Assembly (NCBI GenBank): GCA_946122785.1
Contig: CAMGYJ010000005.1
Location: 36,880,002 to 36,944,001, forward strand
Origin: Linum tenue
Lineage: Eukaryota; Streptophyta; Magnoliopsida; Malpighiales; Linaceae
Reading direction: 5' to 3'
Length of the DNA: 64,000 bases
The number at the start of each line of letters is the position of its first letter. The first letter of the stretch is position 1. The notes below the pieces were generated by a model. That model was not told the origin of the DNA, ran no database searches, and saw nothing but the letters and a program-made list of their open reading frames with translations. A program made the translations under genes and the position numbers. Positions 1-11,134 of this stretch are shown here, one piece after another.

Positions 1-458
1 TAGCTGGCCTTCTAGATCTTCAGACGGCTTTGACGACTGGTTTCAAACGTGCATTCTCCACTCCATATGCTGGAACCTTTGGCTGGAGCGCAATAAACGC
101 ATCTTCCATAGCAGTGATACTCCCTTTGGAATCATTGCCTAGCAGCCTTGCAAAGATGCAACCGAGTGGATCATCGCTCATGGCAAAGCTGACAGAGTCT
201 CTAGCGACACCTGGTTCAGGAATCTCTTCTAGTTTCGCGTCCATTCTGTGCATGTGGGGAGTTGGTTTACCCTTGTCGACTTGATTCCCAGCCTCTCTTC
301 TCCGAGGGGCCGAGCTTTGCTTTAGTTTTCCTTTGTTGAGTGTTCAGTCCTGCTGAACCTTTCTTTTTTTGCCTTTCTCTTTGTTTTTTGCTTCCTGTAA
401 TGGGACCTTTTTTTTCTACGTTCTTTATTATAATCACCATTATAAAAAAAAAAAAAAA
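1..458 (+). mobile_element. LINE (L1-type) 3' end, cut by the window edge
   Basis: Reading from base 2, the plus strand encodes about 46 residues ending at a TAG at 140-142. They include the segment WNLWLERNKRIF, typical of the region after the reverse transcriptase in plant L1 elements (zf-RVT tail). About 300 bp of non-coding sequence follows and ends in a run of 15 A at 444-458. Only the 3' end of the element lies in the window. The family call rests on the motif and the poly(A) tail; the upstream part cannot be seen. Confidence 0.7.
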
Positions 459-814
459 TCGAGTCGGCTTGAATCTTAGGGTTTATTTCTTCCCAACTTC
501 CGCCTACTGGGATCTCATTATTCTTCAGCTTCTCATATTTATTTTTGATCGGCAATACAAATCGATGGTGATGAGACCATAGCCACAAGGTATGAGAGAG
601 CTTCTCCCTACGTCTCCTTTCGATTGTTGTTGCTTCCTTCAATTCGCAGCATCACTAGATTCCTCCTCCTTTGCGTTGTGGTTTACATTCGTCATCCTCC
701 CATAATACCCCTAATTCAATTGATTAATCAGTATATTGCTTTAATAATTGCAATAACTCTTATGATCCCCTGAATCCTTGCCCTTTGATTTTCGTTTAGG
801 GCCTAGGGGTTTGC
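459..814. other. Host sequence with no recognised gene
   Basis: Pyrimidine-rich sequence between the LINE tail and the first LTR element. No convincing coding frame was found. A possible splice donor (AAG followed by GTATGAG) near 590 could mark a non-coding first exon of something transcribed rightward, but nothing supports this further. Confidence 0.3.
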
Positions 815-819
815 TTCAC

Positions 820-1200
820 TGTGAGAAACATAATTATCAAGAGTCTGATTGTTATTTTTTGCGTATTATTCGGATATTGGGCTAGGATGGGAATTATGAG
901 GGTTTATTCGGTTAGGTTAATTATTCGGGTAGTAAACAGGAATTAGTCGGTTTTTATATATACTATGTTATGTTAGGTTAAGGGCAAGCAATAATACAGA
1001 ATTATTCCAAACTCTCTCTCTCTCTCACCTCTCACCTTGGCTGAACCCTCTTCTCCTCTCCTCACTGTCGGCGGCTGCCCTTCTCGGGAACCCGACTCTG
1101 CCTTCTCTCTCATCCAATTCCCCAATTCTTTCTCACCTAAATTCCCAATCCCTAATTCGTTCGATCCCTAATTCGCACGCCTAGATCCGTAGTTCTCTCA
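820..1200 (+). repeat. 5' LTR of gag-only element
   Basis: 381 bp, starting TGTGAGA and ending TTCTCTCA. A TATATATA stretch near 956 is a plausible TATA region, and a CT-rich stretch at 1012-1026 differs by 4 bp from the other LTR. Confidence 0.88.
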
Positions 1201-1201
1201 G

Positions 1202-1214
1202 TGGTATCACAGCC
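1202..1214 (+). other. Primer-binding site, initiator Met-tRNA type
   Basis: tggtatcacagcc starts one base after the 5' LTR. It matches the common plant PBS tggtatcagagcc except for one base (c for g at 1210). Confidence 0.8.
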
Positions 1215-1263
1215 TGGCTGGCGTGTTGATCGTTGAATCCTGCAGAAGTTGAGGATGTCAAAC

Positions 1264-3345
1264 ATGGACTAACCGCAGCAACAGAAGCAGGGCAAGGAGA
1301 TCGTGACCGTGAAGGACATAACGACGAACAAATATGACACGATCGTCACGACGCTGGAAAGCCTAACGGAGTCCACAGAGAGGGCAGCGGCTGCCTCGCG
1401 GGACTCAACCGGGGCCCTTGAGGCGCTGGGAGGACGGATCACCGCCTCGATTGAGGAGATGGGCACAACCGTGACGGAAAAGCTGTGTCAGGCCCTAGCA
1501 GACACGATGAAGGAGGTCTTGATCGGGGTTATGCAAGGTCGTGAGCCAAATCCCGAGAACCGGCCCATGGCGGTGAAGATGATGGCGGAGGCTGTGTTCG
1601 GGGCGGCCGCGAAACCAGAGACCGGCCCGCCAGGAGCTGCGGCGGGCGGTGGCGACAGGGCAGCGGCGAACGCGTGTGGCGGCGAGGAGGGAGGCTCGGC
1701 TGGAGCCTCGACAACGGCAGCGGCGAGGCCGCAGGGGGCGGCCACCGGCAAGGGAGCCGCGGCGCCGGGAGACGTGGCCGGCGGTGGAGCTAGGGCGGCG
1801 GCTACGAGGCCGCCAGGGCCGACTGGACGAGGAGGTGGCCAATTCTTTGGGCCGAGGGCGGCCGGGGAAGCGGGCAGAGGAGAACGGGCCACGCCAGCCT
1901 TCAGTGGGCCGGGCCTGCTTCCTGCTCCAAAGGCCCAAGAGATTGCGGAGGCCCGCGGAAAGAAGAAGGTGGTCGAGTTTGAAAATTTGGGCCCGGACTA
2001 TGAGGAGATGAGTTTCGCGGACCAAGAAGAGTGGGAGATGGACCCTGAGCCCGATGGGCCCAACCAGGATTGGGTGGCTGACCCAATGATGGACCAAACT
2101 GGTCGGTCGGTCAAGTCAGTGGCCGGTCGGACCAGTTTCGGTCGGACCGAACCGGGTCGCTTCCCGCGGGGCAGCGGCTGGAATGGGCCGAGTGGTGGGC
2201 CCGGGCGAGAGAGGCCAGGTCCCGACTCAGGCTACCCACCGTGGGGCACTCCACGAGCAGAGTACGGGCGTCGGGGGCGCAGGATGGATGAGGGACAAGG
2301 ATCAGGAACCAAGCCTGGCGGCGAGGAAGAATATCAGCTTGAGATGGCCGACTGGGCCTATTCGGAGAGGCGGAACGCGAACTCCGAGTACCGGCACTTC
2401 GGGTCGGGTCGCCAAATGCAACCGTCCGGTGGCAACAGGTACGGATACAGCAACCCACTATATGACTATGATGAAGAACTGGTGTTCAGAGCTAAACCTC
2501 CAGTGATTGAATTCTCAAAGTTTGATGGCACAGGTGATGTGGGATTATGGTTGTATGCAGCGGAGAGGTGGTTTAAGAACCACCTGATTAGAGCTGAACG
2601 GAAGGCGCATCTGGAGTCCTTCTATTTGGAAGGGGATGCCCTCCAGTTGTGGGAATGGACCGAGTGGGCGTATGCAACAGCAGGTGAGGGCATCTCTTGG
2701 GCTCGGTTCCAGGAGGAGCTCCGCTACCAGTTCGGCAGGACAGAGGGATGGGCACTAGAGCAGTTGGCCAAGCTGAAGCAGACAGGGTCCGTGGCAGAGT
2801 ACAGGGCCGAGTTCTTGAAATTGGGCAATCAGTGCAAGGAGATGATCGAGTAGACACTGGTGGGGTTGTGCATGGCCGGAGTGCGACCAGAGCTGGCCAC
2901 TGCAGTCAAGGTTTTTGAACCTGACTCTCTTCGTGTGGCTTTTAGGCTTGCAGGTAGGAAGGAGGAGGAGATGGCCAGTTGGAGATCATCCGTGGGCAGG
3001 ATCCAGAAGGCCAGTGGGGGAGCAAGTAGCGGCGCAGGTGCTGGGACGGTGCCCCCGTCGGCTGCAGCGTCAAGTCCACCCGCAGCAGGGGCTGCAGTCG
3101 GGACCCGATTTCCGGCAAGGGCGCCACCGCGCGGGTTCGTGAGGCTGACTCAGGCGGAGATGGACCAGAAGCGCAGGGATGGGCGTTGTTTCAACTGCAA
3201 TGAGAGGTATACCGTGGGACATCAGTGCGCAAAAGGGCACTTAATGCTGCTGATCGGAAATTGGGAAGATGAAGGTGAAGAAATAGAGCTCGAAATGAAA
3301 GGAGTGGAAATGAAGGAGAACGACAAGAAAGAAGGCCCACCTTGA
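1264..3345 (+). pseudogene. Gag-like frame with zinc knuckle, broken by two stops
   Basis: One reading frame spans 1264-3345 and would be a gag of about 690 codons. It begins ATG GAC TAA, so the third codon is a stop, and there is a TAG at 2851-2853. Residues 1303-2850 are uninterrupted. The N-terminal half is low-complexity, rich in Ala/Gly and then Arg/Gly/Pro. The region at about 2490-2830 (VIEFSKFDGTGDVGLW, then WARFQEELRYQFG) is a Ty3/gypsy capsid domain. After the TAG the frame continues through MCM-like residues to a knuckle CFNCNERYTVGHQC at about 3187-3228. Gag would package element RNA. Both stops are single-base changes in an otherwise open frame. They could be decay, or the TAG could be read through; the sequence does not decide. 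The long Ala/Gly-rich extension is unusual for plant gag. Confidence 0.75.
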
Positions 3346-3351
3346 GGGCAA

Positions 3352-3374
3352 GGTGGGTTTCAAGGGGGATGGAT
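3352..3374 (+). other. Polypurine tract
   Basis: A purine-rich stretch including aagggggatgga immediately precedes the 3' LTR, where second-strand priming is expected. Confidence 0.65.
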
Positions 3375-3751
3375 TGTGAGATACATAATTATCAGGAGTC
3401 TAATTGTTAGTTTTTGCTTATTATTCGGATAATGGGCTAGGGTGGGAATTATGAGGGTTTATTCGGTTAGGTTAATTATTCGGGTACTAAACAGGAATTA
3501 TTCGGTTTTTATATATACTATGTTATGTTAGGTTAGGGGCAAGCAATAATACATAATTATTCCCAACTCTCTCTCTCACCTCTCACCTTGTCCGAACCCC
3601 CTTTTCCTCTCCTCACCGTCTGCGGCTGCCCTTCCCGGGAACCCGACTCTGCCTTCTCTCTCATCCAATTCCCCAATTCTTTCTTACCTAAATTCCCAAT
3701 CCCTAATTCGTTCGATCCCTAATTAGCACGCCTAGATCCGTAGTTCTCTCA
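3375..3751 (+). repeat. 3' LTR of gag-only element
   Basis: 377 bp with the same ends as the 5' LTR, followed directly by the second ttcac TSD copy. Confidence 0.88.
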
Positions 3752-3756
3752 TTCAC

Positions 3757-4794
3757 CGATTATTTTAGTTCAAGAATGATTTGTTTCTTAGTTTGAAGGT
3801 TCTCCATCCTTAAATTGACTCAATGGGTTTTCGTTCATCCAATTGATTTGTGATGCAAAAGTGGACTGCAACTAGTTCCCAATCTCAGGATGGAGGGAGA
3901 AGCACGAGATATGATGAGAAGGCATTCATAGCTTCAAAAGAGTTATAGGTATGTGATTCATTCCTCTTGATCATGTCCATGTGTGTGTTGGTTCACACAT
4001 GACTAGCTAGGAGGTTTAGTTGAAAATCTTTGCTTTCTACTCCAGGAAGTATTTTGGGATATGTGGATAAATAGTTCTAGTCAGATTGAATCTGATGATG
4101 GTGGACAAAATGATTAATCACAAACCAATGCACTCTGCCACATAGCTTGTTATATTTACATCTTTCTTTACTCTTTCCGGCCGGTCCTTTACTATGAATT
4201 GAGCTTGATCTATTTTTTCAGGATGAAATAAATTTTAACCACAAAGACCAACTAGTTTAAATCATGCCCTCTAATTAGTAACGCCCTCTCTCGGAAGTAG
4301 GTAAAATCATTATTCAATGCCTTTTACTCCTTTTTAACGTGAGCTATTGTCTATTACAGTTCTGCTTGTTCATTATTTGCTAAGCTCTAGGTAGCCTTAA
4401 GAAGTGGTGTTATGGCTTGTGATAGCTAGTGGAAACTACCTTTGCATTATGATGAGCTTAGCTAATTGCTTGACTTAAATTACTATTTTGTTGAAATTTT
4501 CTCTATGTTCATTGTGTCTGCAGGCCATCGAGTGTTTAGTGTCTAGAAGAATTATAGAGGAACCATTTTCAGAGATGAAGGACACATTTCCAGCATAGTC
4601 AAAGAAAAAGTTTATTTGTAGTTTAGCCTGATAGGAATGTTTCATATTATATTGTTCACTACATAGTACACAGATACTTGTGTTATTATCTATAAGAAAG
4701 GATTTTTTTCCATTGTGTTGCGATTAATGGTTTGCAATTTGTAGTCCGCATAAAGTTAATTTTAAAACTTATTAGATACCAATTCTTTTATCAA
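3757..4794. other. Host sequence; possible small transcribed region, no firm gene
   Basis: Continues the host sequence interrupted by the gag-only element. A 31-codon frame (ATG at 3853, stop TAG at about 3946) ends exactly at a donor-like TAG/gtatgtg. A strong acceptor (tgtctgcag at about 4524) precedes a short purine-rich stretch ending in a stop near 4598. This could be two exons of a small or non-coding transcript, but the product is not recognisable. Confidence 0.2.
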
Positions 4795-5155
4795 GAAATG
4801 GTTCTTAGGAGAAAACTCATTCTCTAGAAAAATGGCTCTTAGGGACAATTTTAGGTATTGAAAACAGTCGAGAGGTACGATTTTTTGTCTTGAAAACACT
4901 CGTAAGAGACAACTTGTTGTTCCGAAGTCATAAAAGAAGGACAGTATGTGTACTCGGATTTTTTAATATGGGGACAATTATGTGTCCCTGATATTGGAGA
5001 CGACTTTCATTTTTTTGTCCCCAAAAGAATAGAGGACAGAACCTATAGGTACCATCCGTGGGACGACGTTTGTCGTCTCCAAATCTTTTAGAGACGAAAA
5101 ACCCTTGCTTCGGGCACAATATTTTTCGTCTCCAATACGTATTAATTTTGTAGTG
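4795..5155 (-). mobile_element. CACTA (En/Spm)-like terminal fragment
   Basis: The right edge, read on the minus strand, begins CACTACAAAATT, the terminal sequence type of plant CACTA elements. Inside it are many short repeats around gagacgac / gtcgtctc in both orientations, such as 4999-5005, 5062-5079 and 5094-5133, as in CACTA subterminal regions. I could not find a matching left end with a 3-bp TSD. The candidate CACTACA at 4657 is flanked by gtt, not tag, so this is reported as a decayed end. Confidence 0.45.
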
Positions 5156-5164
5156 TAGGGGAAC

Positions 5165-6390
5165 TGTTCTTTCCGCTGTGAATACCGCCTACAAGTTTTG
5201 CTTGCGGTGGGAGATGTTTCTAGTCGAATAACATAAATCGCTTTGACTCTAGCGATACAAATCTCTAGAAATTTGAGAAATTTTGATGAAAGTGTTGTAT
5301 TGTGGGAATTTGATAGTACAACAGTGTTATTCTAGGAAAAACTCCTGGATTTGGGATGTAAATGGTGGGCTGGTGGCATTGCACTTGCGAGTAGGGATGG
5401 CAAAAAAAACCCGAACCCAAGGGTACCCTACCTGACCCAACTCGGTTAATGCAGGTAAAACCCGTGTTGACTGGTTTTGGGCCGAGTTTGGGTTTAAACC
5501 CATTCACTAGTCACCGGGTTGGGTTGGGTTTGTGTTTTGGTAAACCTGCCTCATGGGTACCCGCTCACACTCATATAATTAATTTTCTCGGCATATTTAA
5601 CATTCTAAACAACTAATCTTCTTTATGTTTGTGGAGACATGTCTAATTTTTTCTTTCTAATTGTGTAGAATGAAATTGATATTATCGAGTGGAGAGTGAA
5701 TAAGTTTAATTGAAAAGGAGGAAGAAGCTTTCAATTAATCTTGTTGTATATGGATAATTTGTGATTTGTTACAATTTTCTTGAGTTTTCTAGATTGGTGT
5801 TGAACAATTTGTAATGTTAATTTGTGATTTTCTTGAATTTTCTAGAATGGTGTTTTATATATAGATAATTTGTTTTGGGAGATTGATATTTGACTTTAAT
5901 TTTGATAAAAACTTATTATTGCAAAAGTTTTACGGCAAAAAACCATGGGTACCCATGAACCCGCAGAAACCAGTAAGTTGGGTTGGGTTGAGTTTTTCGA
6001 ACTCAGTGGGTTTTACCCTGAATTTTTTTCACGGATAAATCCATAGATGTGGGTATGGGTTTGACAAACTCGACCCATTAAAACCATCCCTACTTGCGGG
6101 TGGTTTCGATTTGAGATGGAGGGGATTAGGATATAAATTGTGACATTTTACTTAGATTAGCAATTAGCAATAGCCTGCAGAGAGCTTCAACAAAAACACT
6201 AGGAGGCGTGAGTTGTTCATTTTTCATAAAGAGGCAAGTTTTTCAGCTGATAGTCTAGCCCATAGGGATCAAGATTTAGCTATTGGTTTGGTACTCGCTC
6301 TATCTGGAATATGTTATTCTGATCCAGCTATTGTTCGTTGTTTATCGCATAACGTTGTCCGCAATTTTGTTATCCGCTCTATTAATACGT
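5165..6390 (+). pseudogene. Retroelement-type RNase H remnant, interrupted
   Basis: The frame starting at about 6213 reads IFHKEASFSADSLAHRD, resembling the C-terminal part of the plant LINE-type RNase H domain (the usual motif is R-x-x-N-x-x-A-D-x-L-A). It ends at a TAA near 6389. Sequence left of the hAT insertion (5165-5391) has short frames that could be the preceding part, but it is full of stops. Probably a dead non-LTR fragment split by the hAT element at 5392-6092. Confidence 0.35.
5392..6092. mobile_element. hAT-type MITE (701 bp)
   Basis: The ends are TAGGGATGG and CCATCCCTA, with complementary subterminal runs rich in acccg/gggt. The flanking 8-bp direct repeats, cttgcgag (5384-5391) and cttgcggg (6093-6100), differ at one base. 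An 8-bp TSD and short TIRs identify the hAT superfamily. No transposase frame is present. Confidence 0.8.
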
Positions 6391-6392
6391 AA

Positions 6393-6832
6393 GAGGTAGT
6401 GGTGCACTGTATCCGTAACAAAAATACGTAAGCAAATTCTTAAAATTAGACTCTGCCCTTAACCATCCCATGCACCAAATTCCGTATTAATACGTTGACA
6501 CTCTCAACTCAATAAGAGCAGGGACAAAGCCAATTTTGCAGGAGTTTGACCACCAACTGTTGTTAAACATTATTCCAAAACTTTATTGCTTCTTAATCAA
6601 CCACAATGCCCTATCACAAAGCCAAGTCCCGAAACTTTATTACTTCTAAATTAACCTAACAAAGCAAGCAGCAAACCATGGTAGATCTACTCACGTCAAT
6701 GGTGGCAAACCCCCCTGCATCTATATATTACCGCCAACTTTCTCTAAGCTAGCTGATTTCCCAAACCATACCTTCTTCATAGCCCTACACAAGTTGAGCA
6801 ATGAGAACCACTAACCACAGAGTCATCATATA
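6393..6832. other. 3' flank of the NRAMP gene
   Basis: AT-rich sequence just downstream of the NRAMP stop (minus strand), expected to hold its 3' UTR. The 6420-6500 portion repeats ataatacgta-like words. Nothing else recognised. Confidence 0.3.
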
Positions 6833-9800
6833 TTAATTGGAGTCCCTCCTCTCTGGCAACTGCATCCTTACTATGTCCTCTCTTGGAAGATTATCCACAG
6901 AACCATCACCAGCCCCATTGCTCGTTCCTTGGGCTTCAGGAGTTGTTAGCGCCAGAAGGTGCGACGACTCTTTGTTTTTCCGGAAGACCAGGTAGCCAAT
7001 TGCGGCCAGATAGAGCCCCATACCAGCAAATCCAACTATCCCAAGAGGGATTGAAGCCGCCAGTTTAAGATGGCCGTGGAACAGAATATCGATGAATCCT
7101 GTTACTAGGTAGTAGAGGTTGATCGCCATGATGAAGAGACCGATTATCCAAGTGAGAGCTGAAATCTGCAAAAGGATTCAAAGGTGTCTTAGGTAAATTG
7201 CAAAGCAAGAGATAGCAGCATATGAATCATGCACCAACTGTTGAAGCGTACCATCTTAGAGTTCGCATATTGGCCCATCTTGGTTGTGCTACTGGTGAAT
7301 TTGAGAAGTGGAATGAGAGCAAAAGGAAGCTCAAACGATAGAATCATCTGCAGTAAAGCATAAGAGATTCAGCTGTTGTAGGGCTGATCACAGGTCAAAG
7401 ATACAGAAGAGATTGCAGGATGTCTCAGCTATCAAATAAATCATCAGCCATAATAGGTTGCATTGCAGAAGAAGTTGCAAGAGAAACGCCATCCTTCCCC
7501 CAACCACCCAAAAGTTCAAGCCTTCGTGTGATACAAACCAAAATATTTAAACTCTGCTTCTTGCTACTGCATGCACATGCTTTAACCTTTGGCAGAGCAT
7601 TTTAGGATTCAGGGGAAGACTACCACCAGAAGTAAATCTAACTAAACAGCATGGCAGGTGTCTCTAATAACTGGTGTTACTGTGTTATTAAGGTTGATAG
7701 ACAAAGGAGTTTGTTACAATGAAAGGGTATGCTACAAAGTGCATTATAATAATAACTCCTACAGACACAATGGCATCTTTTCCTGCCTTTCTCTGGGTTA
7801 GAATCATGTTCCTGCTATAGTTTCTGGCATGTCCAGGTAATTGAATTATAAAACAACAAAGTATAATTATCCAACAAGGACATCAAAGCAGGGATACCAT
7901 ACCGATGCAATAATGATTAACTTGCCAGCTCCAGAAGAGCCGCCAATAAGAGCTACAATCAAACTAGGTACTATGGCTAAACATCGAGTCAGGAAATTCC
8001 GAAGCCATGGTTTCAGTCGCAGATCGAGAAAGCCCTATACTTGACAAAAAACATGAAACAAACTGGTCATCTAAAAATATGTCCATAGAGTCAAATGTTC
8101 ACTGAGTGAAAAAAAGACACATATTTTGAAATGCCAAGTCATGTACATATTGGCCTATGAAAATGCAATTAGAACTTGAAAGAATCTTTCATGAAAAATG
8201 AAATTATAATATTCATTATCATAAATTACCTGCATAACGTATTGGCCAGCATAAGTTCCTGTAATTGTTGAACTCTGACCTGAAGCCAGCAAAGCAATTG
8301 CAAAAAGCTTTGAACTCCAACCACCTAACACATTCTGTGATCACCACAAATGCCATAGTAAATCATCAGGATAGTTCGGATGAAGAAACAATCAAATCTA
8401 CAAGCAAAACAAAATAGTGAGTTTACTTTGAGTAGGAATGATGCTTTGTTTAAATCCAAATCCTGGCAATTCTCCTTGTCTTCAGGGTTCAAGTTGGGTG
8501 CGCCGCAAACTGCACCAGCGACAGATATAACTGACACATTTATAAGAAACGCTATGGCTAGGGCTAGCCCACTTTCTATCAAGTAAAATCTGCAAGCCTC
8601 CTGCATAACCAGAAACCCCATCAGTTCTGTCAATTTCATTATTGAAGGAATAGCAAAACTCTAACTATGAATCAAATACTACATCACCTCATACTCCAGC
8701 CCATATATTCATACCTTGATGCCACGAACTGATTGTGGGATCTTCCTGGAAAGCACCAATGCAGAATGGAGAAACAGATTGTGCCTGCGACAAGGGGTAT
8801 GGCACTAATGAACCTTCAAAACTCAAAAGCCCTTTAAAAGTTATAAGATGGATTAGTTGGAAACCTACGGCATAACCATCGCACCGAGAAGTGAAATCGC
8901 AAGACCGGCAGCACCATTTCCTTTAAGCTGAGGAACAAACAGACCTTTCACAACTTCGTCACCTGCAGGCTTCGCATAGCCCATCTCCGCGAAGAAACAG
9001 CCGGCTATTGTAATTACAAGAAAAGCTATTAGGAATTCAAGCTTCCGTACCTACAAAAGGGCAAATATAATCAGAGTCAAACGATTGTTATAATATTGAA
9101 TCATTAATATTTCGATAAACTAAGAAGACAAGTTACCCCATATTGCTGTAATGCTAAGAGAACCAATGTACTCAGCCCAGTGAGAAGGACTCCAATCCAC
9201 ACTGGTAGATTGAAGAGCATGTTCAACGCAAAGGCTGTGCCAATTACTGGAAATAGCAAAACTAGTGATCAAATAGTGTTTAATGAAGTAAAAGATATAT
9301 CAGTAATAAATATTTGCTTACGCTTTAATTCAATTGACAAACAATGACCGACCTTCAGGTATGTCACATGCAACTATAGCTATCTCTGCAAGAACCCATA
9401 AGATAAAGTTTGGAACTCTTGGATATTCATTCCTACAGTGTTCTGCTAAATGTTTTTCTGCCATCAAATCAAGTATCAGATATAAATAGGTGGGGTTAGT
9501 ACGCATAACCTCAAATGAATGAAGAGTAAATTTCACATATTGAAATATTTGCATACTTGTGACAACCCCCAAGTTAGCTGCCAGAGACTGAATCACAAGA
9601 GCAGCACACGAAGCCAACAAAATGATCCAAAGAAGCTGCCACGATAGAAGACAAGAAAATTAACGCTGCACTTGCTGTTGCCAGATTACGGTATGTAACA
9701 GAATAACCATATGCCAAATTGCAGAATTTTACGACTAGCCGACTACTGATTACTCAGGAAAATCTTCTCAAGCAATCCGTGTTCACACAATGAAGATTGT

Positions 9801-11134
9801 CGGCACATAGATAAACTGCAAATATGCTGGCTTGGGAGGGAGAAAAAAATAATATTGCAGAAGTCAGGCATAAGAATTTACCTCATACTTGTAACGTGCT
9901 CCTGACTGAAGATCCGTTTCAACTGAAATAAACATTCACCATTTAACTTAGTATTAGTCGTACTAACCCCTTAACTGAGGAAAATCAAAAGCAAGTTTAG
10001 ACTGCTGGTCTTACAATTCCCGGGGTCAATGTACGCTATGGAAACAAGGAAGCCCGGACCCATGTAAGAAAACAAGTTTTTCCAGCTTTTCCTCTGCATA
10101 AACAATTCTAAATTAAGAATCTCCAGTCACGGCTTTCTCAGTTAAATTTAATATAGGTCACGGTAACACGCTGAGATATTAAGACCTCCACCTCATCAAT
10201 CCTCCCACTGCTTGGAAACTACTTCCCCTGTAAGTCTCGAACTATATGATAAAACCAGTGTGGAGTGATCCATAATCAACTCCATAACTAAAAGTGTCTC
10301 ATAGTATCTAAACTAACCACCTATTTTGATCACAACCTTCCATTAGAGGTACCCTTGGTGGATAAGGGATAGAAAGTTCCGACCATTGGTTCTCCAAATC
10401 AATACATAAGTCAATTGTGGGACAGCAGAGAGAAAAAATTGAAAATTTTGATCATATGGTCCACCAGCTCGGTCCAACCCATGCATGGCATGATCGTCTA
10501 TAAGAATCTACAAATGAAAGCGAAATAAAGATGGAAACCCAAAAGACAAAAAGGAAATACAAAGCATAAGCTGAAAAGAAGATGCTCCATGGGGATACAG
10601 ACACGCAGCTAAAGACAATTGATCATCAACTTCCTTTTGATAAGCTCCAGTTAATAACTTTCAAGAAAGCGCATCTATGAAGGGGAAAAACTTTCAAAAA
10701 CTCCAGGATAGAAACAATATATAACTAAAAAGATGGCTGCCACATAGTGAGCTGCATAATGACGTTGGACTCCACTTCACAGTTGAACAAGCGAATGAAG
10801 GACAGTGAACGAAAAAAGGAACAGAAGAAAAAAAAATCAAATAATGAAAGAAGCAGCATCCATACCAAAGGCCAGAACAAACACGAGCCAAAAATAAAAA
10901 TAAAATCACTCATTTTCTCACTCAATCAAAACGTCGAACAGCTTATCTGCAAAACACTAATGCAGACCAATAATCGACGACCAAGAAACTGACTTTCCGA
11001 ACAGGGAACTCCAAACTTACATCGGGTACGACGATTTGCTCCGGCTCTAAACTCTCAATGAGCGGAGAATCCGAGAAACTCCGGTTCCCTGTGCTGGCGA
11101 TGAACTGCGGCTGCCCTGACCCTGAAATCGCCAT
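6833..11134 (-). CDS. NRAMP1: NRAMP metal ion transporter, NRAMP1/6 type, 13 exons
   Basis: Exons, in coding order: 11021-11134, 10015-10093, 9882-9922, 9557-9635, 9353-9457, 9137-9246, 8869-9050, 8715-8784, 8427-8600, 8230-8334, 7903-8034, 7252-7347, 6833-7165. Every junction has GT/AG ends, and the 1620 nt give 539 residues plus stop, so the gene looks intact. It is a proton-coupled divalent metal (Mn/Fe) transporter with about 12 membrane spans. Family marks: DPGN in TM1 (residues 61-64), MPHN in TM6 (236-239) and the transport signature [17 protein letters not shown] from residue 337. The start [14 protein letters not shown] and the C-terminal [12 protein letters not shown] match the Arabidopsis NRAMP1/NRAMP6 subgroup rather than NRAMP2-5 (family knowledge). 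A lysine precedes KHLAEHC at the exon 4/5 junction where relatives usually have glycine. The 0.9-kb first intron is the longest. Orthology to NRAMP1 versus NRAMP6 cannot be settled here. Confidence 0.95.

Larger units (their letters stand above)
820..3751 (+). mobile_element. Gag-only LTR retrotransposon (TR-GAG-like, Ty3/gypsy type)
   Basis: Two direct repeats bound a 2.17-kb internal region. The repeats begin TGTGAGA and end TCTCTCA, and a perfect 5-bp TSD (ttcac, 815-819 and 3752-3756) flanks the whole. A methionine-tRNA-type primer site follows the left LTR and a purine tract precedes the right one. The only coding content is a gag-like frame with a zinc knuckle. No protease, reverse transcriptase, RNase H or integrase is present and there is no room for them. 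By established definitions this is a non-autonomous terminal-repeat retrotransposon with a GAG domain, which would need pol from another element. The LTRs differ at about 21 of 377 positions plus a 4-bp indel by eye, so the insertion is not recent. Confidence 0.88.

Noticed and set aside
1649..2011. Arg-rich 120-codon frame and several minus-strand frames over the gag-only element
   Set aside because: They overlap the gag frame and exist because of its high GC and low stop frequency. The gag frame has a capsid domain and a knuckle; these have no features.
4657..5155. Complete CACTA MITE starting at CACTACA (4657)
   Set aside because: Only seven bases match the right end, and the flanking triplets (gtt and tag) are not a TSD.
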